The notes below the pieces were generated by a model that saw only the letters and a program-made list of their open reading frames with translations, made no database searches and was not told the DNA's origin. 64,000 nt of DNA from Gadus chalcogrammus (lineage: Eukaryota > Chordata > Actinopteri > Gadiformes > Gadidae): the NCBI RefSeq assembly GCF_026213295.1, contig NC_079419.1:13991027-14055026 (forward strand), in the 5' to 3' direction. Each line of letters begins with the position of its first letter. The stretch's first letter is position 1. Made by a program: the position numbers and the translations under genes. This document shows, piece by piece, positions 51,545-62,893 of the stretch.

Positions 51545-52200
51545 TAGTCAAAAGTAATTGGATGTCCCTCTTCTATCTCTTGAGGATGTCTACAATAGAC
51601 ACTGCCTCAGGAGAGCTCATAGCATCCTGAGAGACTCATCCCACCCAGGCCATAAACCTGTTTGAACGGTTGCCCTCTGGGAGTCGCTACGGGGCAATCA
51701 GATCAAAAACAAAGAGGCAAAAAAACAGTTTCTACCCCAGAGCTGTAATTTCTCTAAATAATGCAGAATTATAATTATTGCATTATCATACCAATCTGAA
51801 CTTTGAAATTGGCTGACATTTTTAATTATATTTGCTTTTGAATTCCTTAGCCTTCTATATATATATATTTTTTAAATAACACTTCTCACATTTTGTTTGT
51901 TTATTAAAAAATCTTTTTTAAAAAAACACACTTATTTTGAGAGCCTCTACCCCAATTTCGTTGCACTTTGTGCAATGACAGGATGTGTTGTCCAGGCCAT
52001 CAGCACTAATTACCCAGCACAAGATGGGCAGTACCATGGCTACCAGGAGACAGTAGATGCTCAGATGTGACTATTTTGACTCTAGCAAACTCACCCTACA
52101 CATTTTATTTTTGTATTATTATTTTTTTGTAAATAGTTCATATATAGTTAAAAAAAAAATGCACATTTATAATACATAGAATTATTTACTTCATATAACT
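51545..52200 (+). mobile_element. LINE (L2-like) 3' end
   Basis: From about 51652 the frame reads INLFERLPSGSRYGAIRSKT, then NSFYPRAVISLNN, the usual C-terminus of L2-type reverse-transcriptase proteins. It is followed by TTTCGTTGCACTTTGTGCAATGACA, a typical L2 3' tail motif (51956-51980). 5'-truncated and dead. Confidence 0.75.
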
Positions 52201-52400
52201 TCATATCTCCAACGGTGAAGTATCCTTTTAAGTGAATATGAAGGTGAGATCTCTTATCCACCACTAGAGGTCAATATAAGCCAGAATTTGTCTATGTAAT
52301 CAACATGTTTAATCATTGTGTCCTTTAACAGCTGGTAGCATGAAGAGAAATAAGACTCATACTTGAGCTGAACACCAGTTGCTGTAGACCTGCTGTTGAG

Positions 52401-53046
52401 ATGGAAACCTGGCTGTGGATAATTATTGCTTCACTTCTATCGGGTAAGATCAAAACCTTAAGTTTCAAACGGACATACCAGTACATAACTGAATCATCAA
52501 TAACTTTATGATTATTTGTTAATGGATTTTTTAGACCTTGTATTCTATTGTGTTCTCTATGGTCCAGGTTAATCTATCATTGGTCATTATGTGGGATAAT
52601 CTGGGTTCTCAATCTCTTGCTTGGTAACTCCTTAAAGACTCTTGTTGACTCTCCTCTCATCATTGATCTCATTCATTAATCGCCATCTTCTGTTCTTCCC
52701 CAGAGTGTAATGGAGAAGACAGAGTCAATCAGACCGGAGAATATGTCATTGCCACTGAAGGACTCACAGTTAGTCTTCGCTGTACATTTGAGACCACTGA
52801 CAGTAATCCCAGTTGCTCTGGTACAAACAACAAACCCATGACTTCCCCAGGTTCATGCTACGACGCTCTACATTTGGAGAAGGAGATAATGCTCCAGAGT
52901 TCCGCAAAGACCGATTTGATGCCCAAATCCAAATCAAATCAGTTCCTCTGAGGATCCAGAACCTGCAGCTGTCAGACTCCTGCTCTGTACTACTGTGCTC
53001 TGAGGCCCCACAGTGACAGGAAACACAGACTCCCTGTACAAAACCT
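52401..53046 (+). pseudogene. TRA V segment V24 (family A), frameshifted (possibly assembly error)
   Basis: Leader 52401-52443 intact. The V exon from 52704 shows a one-base loss before the tryptophan (CCCAGTTGCTCTGG), a one-base gain in GACTCCTGCTCTG, an extra C before the heptamer (53009-53015) and a missing A in the nonamer (ACAAAACC). All are 1-bp indels, whereas codon content is otherwise preserved. Confidence 0.8.
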
Positions 53047-53500
53047 GCTGAGCACAAAACAATCTTTCAACTCCCCCTGAGACCCGATCAATGACATTTC
53101 TGACACAACACATGATTCATCTCAATATTTATTTCCTGATTAACTATACATGTTTACCATTTTTCAATTTTAGTATTTATTTTTATATTTTTTCAGTAAG
53201 TTCACTTGTTTATTCTTTTAAATGATTCGGTTTGAATTGTGTGTTATATTTGTAGCTTTTATCGCATGGCTCATTCAATTAAAAACCATCTAGGTTTCCA
53301 CAGTTACTCTTCTTAAAGTGAACATGAGGTGAGTTCTCTTATCCACCCCTAGAGGTCAGTATTATCAAGTAGGTGCTTTACTATTTCATCAACATGGTTG
53401 GTCATTGTATCTTTAAGAGCTGGTACCATGAAGAGAATAAGTCTCATACTTGAGGTGAACACCAGATGGTTTCTCCTGTTGCTGTAGACCTGCTGTAGAG

Positions 53501-54040
53501 ATGGAAACCTGGCTGTTGATTATTATTGCTGCACTTCTATCTGGTAAGAGGAAAAGCTCATGTTACACACTGTATATATGACTGAATTATCAGACACTTC
53601 GTAATAATAATTGGATAATTCAATGTTGTTAAGATCTTATTCTGTTATGTTTTTAATGGTCCATGTTAATCTAACAAATCGCTTATGTTGACTTTTTCCA
53701 GGGCTGATAGCTGGGGACTCCATCGCTCCTGCTAACTCAGGAAGTCAGTGGGAAAGAGGGAGCATCTGTCACAATCAGATGCACCTATGAAACAAGCTAT
53801 TCCAATGTTTGACCTTTACTGGTACAGACAACGTTCTAACCAGGCTCCTCAGTTTATACTCTATAAAGGAGCAAAAGGGAGCGACAGTCAGCATATTCCT
53901 GACACTCGTTATCAGTCCACGACATCCAGAGCATCAACTGAACTCACCATAACACAGCTAACCCTTGCCGACACAGCTCTCTACTACTGTGCTCTGGAGA
54001 AAACAGTGATATAAAGTGTGGAGGAGCCTTTACATAAACC
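53501..54040 (+). pseudogene. TRA/TRD V segment V25 (family D), frameshifted (possibly assembly error)
   Basis: Leader 53501-53543 intact. The V exon from 53702 is frameshifted at CCTGCTAACTCAGG and again at AATGTTTGACC. It ends TALYYCALE. The heptamer is AACAGTG (54002-54008; the essential first C is lost), 23-bp spacer, ACATAAACC. Confidence 0.78.
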
Positions 54041-54728
54041 TGAAGGCAATGATCTCTCTATTCTTCAAAGAGGAGGGAAGTGGTAATCCCACCACACCTT
54101 TCTATCACATGGATGGTGGATCTTCATCGCTGATACAGAGACACTGTGGTTGCACCTGCTAATGATCCACTGTAGCATGACTCCCATGAGGAGGGGAAAA
54201 CAATTAAAATAACCATCACGCTCGATATGACTGAACACAAATCACACAATGTTAAGACAGTCAATGGGGATCCGGAAACGTTAAATTTAGTAAAAATATA
54301 TTATTAATATTTTTTGAGGTTCCATGAGAACGAGAATTTACCCCAACCCATTCGGTCTAAGGAATTACAGCAATAAAAAATGTCTAACTCATTAAACATA
54401 TAACATCATATTTTGAGTACACAATTATTTTTTTATCTAAACATTGTATTAATGTACATGTAGAGATGGTGACGCCACAGTGATTCTCCTTGACTTTTGA
54501 AAGTCAGAGCTCCTGCCGCTCCTCTTCCTGAGTCCTCGTAGTCTCCACAGAGCCAGTAAAGTAGAAGGTCTTCTCCTGTCTCATTCAGTCCTTGGTGCCA
54601 CTCTAGCAGGAGGTGGAGCTTGACAGGCAGCACATCAGAAACAATCTGTCAACACAACAGCTTTTAGACTCTTGATTGTTGCTGCATTACAACATCTGCT
54701 TGTTCCAGTATTAGCTATTCAGCTCTTC

Positions 54729-55186
54729 ATGTTAGTGGTTTTATTCACCGGGTTTATTGGTGAGTACTGCTTTAGAAGCACCGTCCTAATTCAGATATGG
54801 ACCTCAATATTTGTTTAGCAGTTCATATGAATTAATTCATATTGCTTTTTCCAGGATCTTTAACACTGTCGTAGTCACTGACCTTTCATTCTTAACATAT
54901 GCAGGTGACAGTTATCAGCAAACCATCCACTCAATCCAGGACAGTCCAGTCCAGGCTCTACAAGGAGACGGCGTGACTCTCTCCTGCAACTACTCGTCAG
55001 CAACATACTTCTTCTGGTATCGGCAGTACCCCAGCTCACCTCCCCAGTTCCTTATGAAAGAATACATGGAGCTATCTGGATTTACCTTGAAAAAGGACAG
55101 TGAAAAACAAAAAATTTCCATCTCGAGATCTCCGCTGCTGCCGTGACAGACTCTGCTCTGTACTACTGTGCTGTATAAATTAACAG
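54729..55186 (+). pseudogene. TRA V segment V26 (family B), pseudogene fused to a family C leader end
   Basis: The first leader codon is ATT instead of ATG; the next ATG is at 54729. V exon from 54905 is open up to KKDSEKQ, then +2 nt shift the frame (GAAAAACAAAAAATTTCC). After TACTACTGTGCTGT it joins directly to ATAAATTAACAG|GTAAGT, the end of a C leader, so its own signal and most of the C leader are deleted. Confidence 0.78.
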
Positions 55187-55283
55187 GTAAGTTGTGGCCA
55201 CCTGAATTTCTGTAATGCGAAGATTAAAAAGAGATTTGTATCTCCATGGCAACATGTTTACGGATGAACCTTCTGTTTTACAG

Positions 55284-55596
55284 GTGTTTATAGTGAGGTT
55301 CTCACTCCTGTCAAAAAGGAAGAGAACGGTTTAGAAGGTACGACCGTTACTCTGTCTTACAGGCTCTCTAGAGATGCTACTCCTGGCGATGATTTATTCT
55401 GGTACCATCAGCATTCCGGAGAACCTCCAGAGTTCCTGCTGTACATCTCATGGCTTGGTATCATCAGGACAGCTGAGTCTCTTGGTTCAGACAAAAGGTT
55501 TTCGACTAAACTGACTGAAGAGAAGACTGGAGTGGATCTGAAGATATCCTCTGCTGCAGTGACAGACTCTGCTCTGTACTACTGTCCTCTGCAGCC
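55284..55596 (+). pseudogene. V27: orphan family C V exon, open but without its own leader
   Basis: V exon with good acceptor (TTTTACAG). Open: VTLSYRLSRDATPGDDLFWY, GEPPEFLLYISWLG, TDSALYYCPLQ. Tyrosine for the first cysteine. The leader was lost in the fusion with V26. Splicing from the V26 leader (donor at 54759/54760) would be in phase, as in V19. Confidence 0.7.
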
Positions 55597-55634
55597 CACA
55601 GTGACAGGAAACACAGACTCCCTGTACAAACACC
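55597..55634 (+). other. recombination signal of V27
   Basis: CACAGTG, 22-bp spacer, ACAAACACC (one nonamer change). Confidence 0.82.
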
Positions 55635-55827
55635 TGCCGAGCGTAAAACACACTTCCCTCTCCCCCTGAATCCAGTGCACAGACATTACTAACTAACCCT
55701 AACTCATCAGAACCTCATAATTTGCCCATACTCTAACATCTTAAAATTGTTCTGCAGGTCAGTAATATCAAGTAGGTGTCAAAGTATTTCATCAATATGT
55801 TTGATGTTGGTGTCTTCAACAGCTGGT

Positions 55828-56398
55828 ACCACATCACATAATCATCTGACCACATCACCCCTGTCCTCATTCAACTTCACTGGCTCCCAGTACACTAACG
55901 CATCCAATACAAAACCCTACTCCCACTTACAAAGCTCTCCACAACCTAGCCCCCAGTTATCTCTGCGACCTCCTCCAAGAATACAACTCCCTCCCGCTCC
56001 CTCCGCTCAACCTCTGCTGGACTACTATGTATTCCCCACATCACGACCTCACTTCAATGGGTGCCCGGTTCATCAGCTGTTCAGCACCCAGGCTCTGGAA
56101 TCCCTCCCCCCACACATTAAAACAGTCAGCACCATTACACCTTCAAGTCACAACTCAAAAACTCATCTGTTCAAACTCGCACACGAACAGTCTAAATGAT
56201 CACTGTTTTGTTGTTGTTTGGTCTGTTTTTGTTTTATTTTATTTCTTATGCTTATGTTTTATTTATTATTATTTATTTATTTTTCCACAATGTCTTGTTT
56301 TTTTAAAAATGTATGATGACTATATGCTCTGTAAGGTGACCTTGGATGTCTTGAAAGGCGCCTCCTAAATTAAATGTATTATTATATTATTATATTAC
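55828..56398 (+). mobile_element. LINE 3' fragment
   Basis: Reading frames on the + strand give the C-terminal part of a LINE protein in pieces (HITPVL..LHWLPV..IQYKTL, LTYKALHNLAPSYL, then FISCSAPRLWN). It ends GAAAGGCGCCTCCTAAATTAAATG and a TATTAT tail. Inserted into the upstream block of V28 at TACCA. Confidence 0.7.
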
Positions 56399-56532
56399 CA
56401 TCTAGAGAATAAGTCCTTACTTTAGCTGAACACCATACAGTTTCTCCTGTTGCTTTAAACTTGCTGTGGGAAGCTCATGTTACACACATATGACATTTTA
56501 TCTATCACGTCCATTATGTGGAATCTTTCCAG

Positions 56533-56700
56533 GGCTGATAGCTTGGGACTCCATCTCTCCTGATAAACAGGAAGTCAGTGGAAAAATGGGAGGAAGTGTA
56601 ACACTCCGATGCTGCTATGATACTAGGTGATGAATGATGAATGAATATGTTATTCTTTACTGGGATTATTGTAACTGGTATAATTTACTAGAGGTCAGTA
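56533..56700 (+). pseudogene. V28: family D V-exon relic (duplicate of V15)
   Basis: After TCTTTCCAG it reads GLIAWDSISPDKQEVSGKMG, then LRCCYDT and TGA. The 3' half is missing. An 80-bp intron piece lost from V15 is still present upstream. Confidence 0.7.
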
Positions 56701-57181
56701 TTATCAAGTAATGGTTTAACTATTTCCCAACAGCCGTGTCACCACGTTATTAATCCAAAGGGACCAGGTAACCAAGTTACAAATGTAATAGCATGTGTCA
56801 CCTAAAGAGGGAGTCACTACAATGGAAAACAACCTACAAGTGGTGCTGGGGTTTGGTTCTCCTTTAAATAAATTAAATCTCAACAATGCACATAGCAAGA
56901 CCCCCATCAGTGAGCTGAAATCCTTTGGTGGTGGCTTCATAAACGCTAGCAAAGTAAAGGAATTCAAAATGAGTTTACCCATAAGCGAAAACTCAGCTTT
57001 TGCTGTGATGCCCCCTATGGTCTAATGGTAACAGTCTGCCTGGGTATTGGAGAGGCCTTGGAGAGATGAGATGATGGGAGGAGCCAGCCACACAAGGGAC
57101 TGTTTGGGGGAGTAAAATGTGTTTATGTTTGCTCCCTGCTATACTGGAACTGCTCTGCCTCTCCACTGCCTCCACTCCATC

Positions 57182-57669
57182 ATGCTCTTTGCCTCATGAT
57201 ATGTTTCATTTTATGTGGTAAGATTTTTGTCAAAACAACAAATTACTCCTAATTAGTGCAATTAAATCATCTTTGTCTGAAACATGAATGTATTGTAGAT
57301 TAGATTTTCGTTGCAGTGACTGAATCCCCTTTTTTATTTCAGGTCCAAGTGTTGAAGACAGTATCAGTCAGCAGAAGGATGTCCAACGTGCTGTTGAGGG
57401 TGCTGCTGTGGTGCTCTCATGCAGCTACAACAGCTCTGTAGTCGGTAGTCTCTGGTACCGCCAGTACCCCGGCTCACCACCACAGTTCCTAATCATGGAA
57501 TACTCTGGAATCATAACTAATCCAATACCAGGAATGAACATCACACATATCAAACAACAGAGACTTGTGGAGCTACAGATCTCCTCTGCTGCAGTGACAG
57601 ACTCTGCTCTGTACTACTGTGCTCTGAGGCCCACAGTGACAGGAAACACAGACTCCCTGTACAAAAACC
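57182..57669 (+). pseudogene. TRA V segment V29 (family E), leader frameshift only
   Basis: The V exon 57343-57631 is fully open (VVLSCSYNSSVVGSLWYRQY, SAAVTDSALYYCALR) with a perfect signal (57632-57669: CACAGTG, 22 bp, ACAAAAACC). The leader 57182-57217 is 36 nt, one less than in V16, which gives TGA after MLFAS. The lost base falls in a region full of 1-bp differences from its duplicate, so the gene may really be intact. Confidence 0.75.
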
Positions 57670-58112
57670 TGCTGAACACAAACACGCGTCCATCTCCCTT
57701 AGACCAGAACACAGATATTTCTGATAGAACACATGAACTCATCACAATATTTATTTCCTTTAATTATACATGTTTACCATTTTTTATTTAAAAATATGAA
57801 AATATTTTTGCAGTAAGTACTATTGTCATATTATTTTGAATAATTTGGTTTAAATTGTGGGGTATATTTGTAGCTTTTATCAGCATGGCTCATTAAATTA
57901 AAAACCATCAGTTCTTCAGCTTTTACTCTCCCTAAATTGATTCTGAGGGAGCCACTATCCACCCCTAGAGGTCAGTATTATCAAGTAGGTGTCTAACCAT
58001 TTCATCAACATGTTTGGTCATTGTGTTAACAGCTGGAATCACTAAGAGATAAGTCTCATACTTGAGCTGAACACCAGATAGTTTCTCCCGTTGCTGTACT
58101 CCTGCTGTTGAG

Positions 58113-58735
58113 ATGGAAACCTGGCTGTGGATTATTATGGCTGCACTTCTATCTGGTGAGATGAAAACCTAATTTTCCACACTACAAATATATCTGAATC
58201 ATCAATTATATTATTATTATCATTGGTCAAAAGATGTTATAGACATTTTATTCAGTTGTATTCTTTATGGTTCATGTTAATCTTTCACATCAATTTTGTG
58301 GACTCATCCTAGTTCTCACTCTTTCACTGGCTAACTCTTTAAAGACTCTTGTCTTTAAAGCCTGTGCAATGTCTTTCATCATTGATCTTGAATGATTAAT
58401 ATATTAATCTACATCTTCTATTCTTCCCCAGAGTGTAAAGGAGGAGACAGAGTGATCCAGCCCAGAGAGGATGTCATTTCTACTGAAGGACTCACAGTTA
58501 GTCTTAACTGTACATTTGTGACCATGAGCACAAATGTGTATTTGTTCTGGTACAAACAACAAGTCAAGGACTTCCCAAGGCTCATGCTACGACGATTTAC
58601 AATTGGAGAAGGAGATAATGCTGAAGAGTTCCACAAAGAGAGATTTGATGCCAAAATCCAAAACACATCAGTTCCTCTGAGCATCCAGAACCTGCAGCTG
58701 TCTGACTCTGCTCTGTACTACTGTGCTCTGAAGCC
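58113..58735 (+). CDS. TRA V segment V30 (family A), intact
   Basis: Leader 58113-58155 (METWLWIIMAALLS), V exon 58432-58735. VSLNCTFVTMSTNVYLFWYK, RLMLRRFTIGEGD, LQLSDSALYYCALK. Duplicate of V17 but with the second cysteine present. Confidence 0.88.
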
Positions 58736-58773
58736 CACAGTGACAGGAAACACAGACTCCCTGTACAAAAACC
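58736..58773 (+). other. recombination signal of V30
   Basis: CACAGTG, 22-bp spacer, ACAAAAACC. Confidence 0.92.
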
Positions 58774-59139
58774 TGCTGAACACAAAAAACACTTCCCTCT
58801 ACCCCTGAAACCAGTACACAGACATTTCTGACTTAGCACGATATTAATCATAACAATGAACTCCTAATTATCATCCATGTTCACCATAATCCAGATATCT
58901 AAACATTTGTCTGCATTTTTTTTATTTACAATATCTTGTTTGAAACATTCACGTTAAAATAGTTTATTTTATTTATTTATAATTTATGACTTATTAAACT
59001 AACAACTCATCGATTCTGAAGGTAAGGTCTCACATCCACTCCTAGAGGTCAGTATTATCAAGTAGGTGTTTAACTATTTCATCAACATGTTTGGTCATTG
59101 TGTCTTTAACAGCTGGTACCATGAAGAGAATAAGTCTCA

Positions 59140-59885
59140 AGGTGCGGCCACACTGAACGCGTTACGCGCGTTAGAGGCGTTGATAATCTGCGTTTTTGCA
59201 TAGGGAACTATTGGTTAAGGCGCTTAGATGCGTTACACGCGCTATAGCAGCCCGTTAGGCGTGTTTTACTCACCTAAATAACGCGCCCAACGCACCAACG
59301 CGCCCAACGCACTAACGCACAGAGTTCAAAAAATTTAACTTTTGACACGCCTACACGTGACGCTTAGCCGGGGTAGCCAATCAGCGTTGAGCTTGACCCG
59401 ATGTCACTGGCAGAGAGACGGAGGACGCTCAGAAGCAGAAAAAACATTGGACGACCAAGGCATCGTTTCAGTATGTGCTGAAACGATGAGGAGGTGGTGA
59501 AACTCACCCAGCTGTGAGCACCGAGGATGTCATGCACTAGAGTTTAGATTCCCTGCCCGAGCCTGAGCCCGACCTGACCCGGCCGGACCCGAATTTCTCT
59601 ATTAATCAACACGACGAATGCTGGTAACGAATAAATTGTAAAAAGACACACCATGTGAAGTTATTTTTTCGTTTTGGCAAGTAGCCTTGTAATAAGCGGG
59701 GTAATGTATAGAACGTCGCCGGTCATTATTGCGAAGCAAGACCCTTCCGCTGGGCGGGCTCATCTAGCTGCGTAGGCGCGTTAGGAGTGTTGAACCATTT
59801 TTGTGACACACATTGATCAAGCGTCAGGTTAGGCGCGTTACGGGCGTAATCTCACGGGCGTAACGCGTTCAGTGTGGCCGCACCT
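59140..59885. mobile_element. PIF/Harbinger-type element, duplicate copy, in the promoter block of V31
   Basis: 746 bp, same ends and same TCA flanks (59137-59139 and 59886-59888) as 43296-44040. It arrived by segmental duplication, not by a second insertion. Confidence 0.82.
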
Positions 59886-59942
59886 TCATACTTGGGCTGA
59901 ACACCAGATAGTTTCTCCTGTCACAGTAGACCTGCTGTTGAG

Positions 59943-60422
59943 ATGGAAACCTGGCTGTTGATTATTATTGCTGCACTTCTATCTGGTAAGAGGAAAAGCT
60001 CATGTTACACACTGTATATATGACTGAATTATCAGACATTTAATTATAATAATGAATTATTCAATGTTTTTAACATCTTATTCTGTTTTTTATGGTCCAT
60101 GTTAATCTAACACATCCATTCCAGGACTGATAGCTGGGGACTCCATCTCTCCTGATGAACCGAAAGTCAGTGGAAAAGAGAGAGCATCTGTAACACTCAG
60201 ATGCTCCTATAAAACAAGTTCTGAGAATGTTTACCTTTACTGGTACAGACATCGTTCTAACCAGGCTCCTCAGTTTATACTCTGGAAAGGAGCAAGATCA
60301 CAGAATAATGAACAAATTCCTGACACTCGTTATCAGTCCACGACATCCAGAACATCAACTGAACTCACCATAACACAGCTAACCCTTGCCGACGCAGCTC
60401 TCTACTACTGTGCTCTGGAGAA
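59943..60422 (+). CDS. TRA/TRD V segment V31 (family D), intact, mosaic
   Basis: Leader 59943-59985 (METWLLIIIAALLS), V exon 60125-60422. VTLRCSYKTSSENVYLYWYR, QAPQFILWKGA, LADAALYYCALE. It is the positional duplicate of V18, but CDR1 and the 3' quarter differ; the 3' part matches V25. Confidence 0.86.
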
Positions 60423-60461
60423 CACAGTGATATAAAGTGTGGAGGAGCCTTTACATAAACC
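60423..60461 (+). other. recombination signal of V31
   Basis: CACAGTG, 23-bp spacer starting ATATAAAGTG, ACATAAACC. Confidence 0.88.
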
Positions 60462-61115
60462 TGAAGGCAATGATCTCTATATTCTTCAAGAGGAGGGAAG
60501 CGGTAATCCCACCACACCTTTTTATCAGATGGATGGTGGATCTTCATGGTTGATCAGAGACAATTTGGTTGCACCTGCCAATGATCCACTGTAGCATGAC
60601 TCCCATGAGTAGGGAATCTAAATAAGATAACCATCAGCTGTACGACTGAACACGAACACACTATGTTAAGACAGTCAATGACGGAGTAAACGTTAAATAA
60701 TAAAAAAATATTTTTAGGTTTCTATGAGAACGAGAATTGTCCCACCCCTTTCGGTAAGGAATTACAGCAATATAAAATGCCTAAACTCAATAAACATGTA
60801 ACATTCATATTTTGAACGCAAATTACTCATTTGTATCTAAACATTGTATATATGTACATGAGGAGATGGAGTGACTACAGCGGTTCTCGTTGAGTTTTTA
60901 AAGCCAGAGCTCCTGTCGCTCCTCTTCCTGAGTCCTCGTAGTCTCCACAGAGCCAGTAAAGTAGACGGTCTTCTCCTGTCTCATTCAGTCCTTGGTGCCA
61001 CTCTAGCAGGAGGTGGAGCTTGACAGGCAGCACATCAGAAACAATCCGTCCAAGTACAGCTTTTAGACCCTTGATTGTTGCTGCTTTACAACATCTGCTT
61101 GATCCAGTATTAGGT

Positions 61116-61574
61116 ATGCAGCTCTTCATGTTGGTGGTTTTATTCACTGGGTTTACTGGTGAGTTCTGCTTTAGCAGCGCTGTCCTAATTCGGATATGGA
61201 CCTCAATACAGGTTTAGCAGTTCATGGCAACATGTTTACGGATGAACCTTCTATTTTACAGGTGTTTATAGTGTGGTCCTCCCTCCTGACAAAAAGGAAC
61301 TGAACAGTTTAGAAGATACGACTGCTACTCTGTCCTACAGGCTCTCTCAAAAGGCTGAAATTAATGATAATTTCTTCTGGTACCGTCAGTATCCTGGAGA
61401 ACCTCCACAGTTCCTGCTGTCCATCTCAGGGCTTGGTATCAACAGGACAGCTGAGTCTCTTGGTTCAGACAAAAGGTTTTCTACTGAACTGACTAAAGAG
61501 AAGACTGGAGTGGATCTGAAGATCTCCTCTGCTGCAGTGACAGACTCTGCTCTGTACTACTGTGCTCTGAGGCC
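61116..61574 (+). CDS. TRA V segment V32: family B leader joined to family C V exon, intact
   Basis: Duplicate of V19. Leader 61116-61158 (MQLFMLVVLFTGFT), V exon 61262-61574 (LSYRLSQKAEINDNFFWYRQ, then LLSISGLGINRT, TDSALYYCALR). Tyrosine replaces the first cysteine. Open, with the same deletion-made intron as V19. Confidence 0.85.
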
Positions 61575-61612
61575 CACAGTGACAGGAAACACAGACTCCC
61601 TGTACAAAAACC
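61575..61612 (+). other. recombination signal of V32
   Basis: CACAGTG, 22-bp spacer, ACAAAAACC. Confidence 0.92.
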
Positions 61613-62045
61613 TCTCAAGCACAAAACACTTCCCGCCTCCCTGAGACCAGTACAGACATTGCTGACAAAATACATAAACTCTTTTCAAGATTTTTATTCT
61701 GCATAAGGATACAAGTTTACCATTCTCCTTTTTGAAAAATATGACATATTCTGCAGTTCATTCTCCAGCCATATTATTTAGAATATTTGGGTTTTGATGG
61801 TGTGGTTCATATGTGGAGCTTTAATCAGCAAGGCTAATTTTCTTATTACCAATTTGTGTACTCTTCTGAGCGAAGATGAGATCTCTTGTCCACCACTAGA
61901 GGCCAGTATTATCAAGTAGGCGTCGAACTATTTCATCAACAGGTTTGTTCATTGTGTCTTTAACAGCTGGTAACGAAGAGAATAAGTCTCATACTTGGGC
62001 TGAACACCAGATTGCCTCTCCTGTTGCTGAACACCTGCTGTTGAG

Positions 62046-62265
62046 ATGAAAATCAGGCTGTTGCTTATTATTGCTGATCTTCTATCTGGTAAGAGGAAAA
62101 GCTCATGTTACACACTGTATATATGACTGAATTATCAGACATTTTATTATAATAATGAATTATTCAATGTTTTTAACATCTTATTCTGTTTTTTATGGTC
62201 CATGTCCAACACATCCATTCCAGGACTGATAGCTGGAGACTCCATCTCTCCTGATGAACAAATGA
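62046..62265 (+). pseudogene. V33: family D leader and first codons only
   Basis: Leader 62046-62088 (MKIRLLLIIADLLS) and V exon start 62224 (LIAGDSISPDEQ). After that the sequence changes to unrelated, mobile-like DNA. No signal. Confidence 0.72.
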
Positions 62266-62885
62266 ACTTAAGCCCATAAAAAGGAAACAGAAATGCAATT
62301 AATTAAATAAACAGAAAATTCCCGTCATCCCAAAAGCCCATAGTGATCGATTTAAGTTAAATCGATCACTATGATAGGCTAACGTGCCGAGGCAAGAATC
62401 CTATGCCACACGAACCTATAAAAGGGTTGCGTGGCATAGGATTTCCCCTTGTTAATTTGGTTTGTGTAGAACCGAAAATCGGTTGCTATGGAAACGTGGC
62501 GTCACACGTAAGTACTCGAAGCATGGCTGACTCCGACCGCTACGCTAAGTGGCGCTGTTGCCCTTTCAACAAGTAGTAGCAGAGCCACCGGCTATTTACC
62601 CGACTCTGCATTTAAACACGCCGACTTAGGCCCCGTCCACACGGGTGAAACAGTTACGATTTCGATCTATCCGGTTTCGGAGTATCTCCGTAAAGACGGA
62701 GTCAGGCGAAACCGGGTAGATCTGTAGAAACGCTGTAGTACACATTCCAAGCCAATAAGGGGCTCTGCTTCTGCTTCGGCCGAACCGTGTAAGAGCCTTT
62801 GCGGTTTCGCCATGAAATCGGCTTCGTGTGGACGGATAATAACTTTACACACAGGCAAACACGGCTTGGGTAACGCAGGAAAGCG
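62266..62885. other. insertion with palindromes between V33 and V34
   Basis: Contains a perfect inverted repeat (AGTGATCGATTTA / TAAATCGATCACT at about 62341-62369) and another (ATCCTATGCCAC / GTGGCATAGGAT at 62399-62443). A CCCCGTCCACACGGG...CGTGTGGACGG stretch (62632-62836) is typical of DNA-transposon ends. No coding capacity. Confidence 0.55.
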
Positions 62886-62893
62886 CGGATTTA

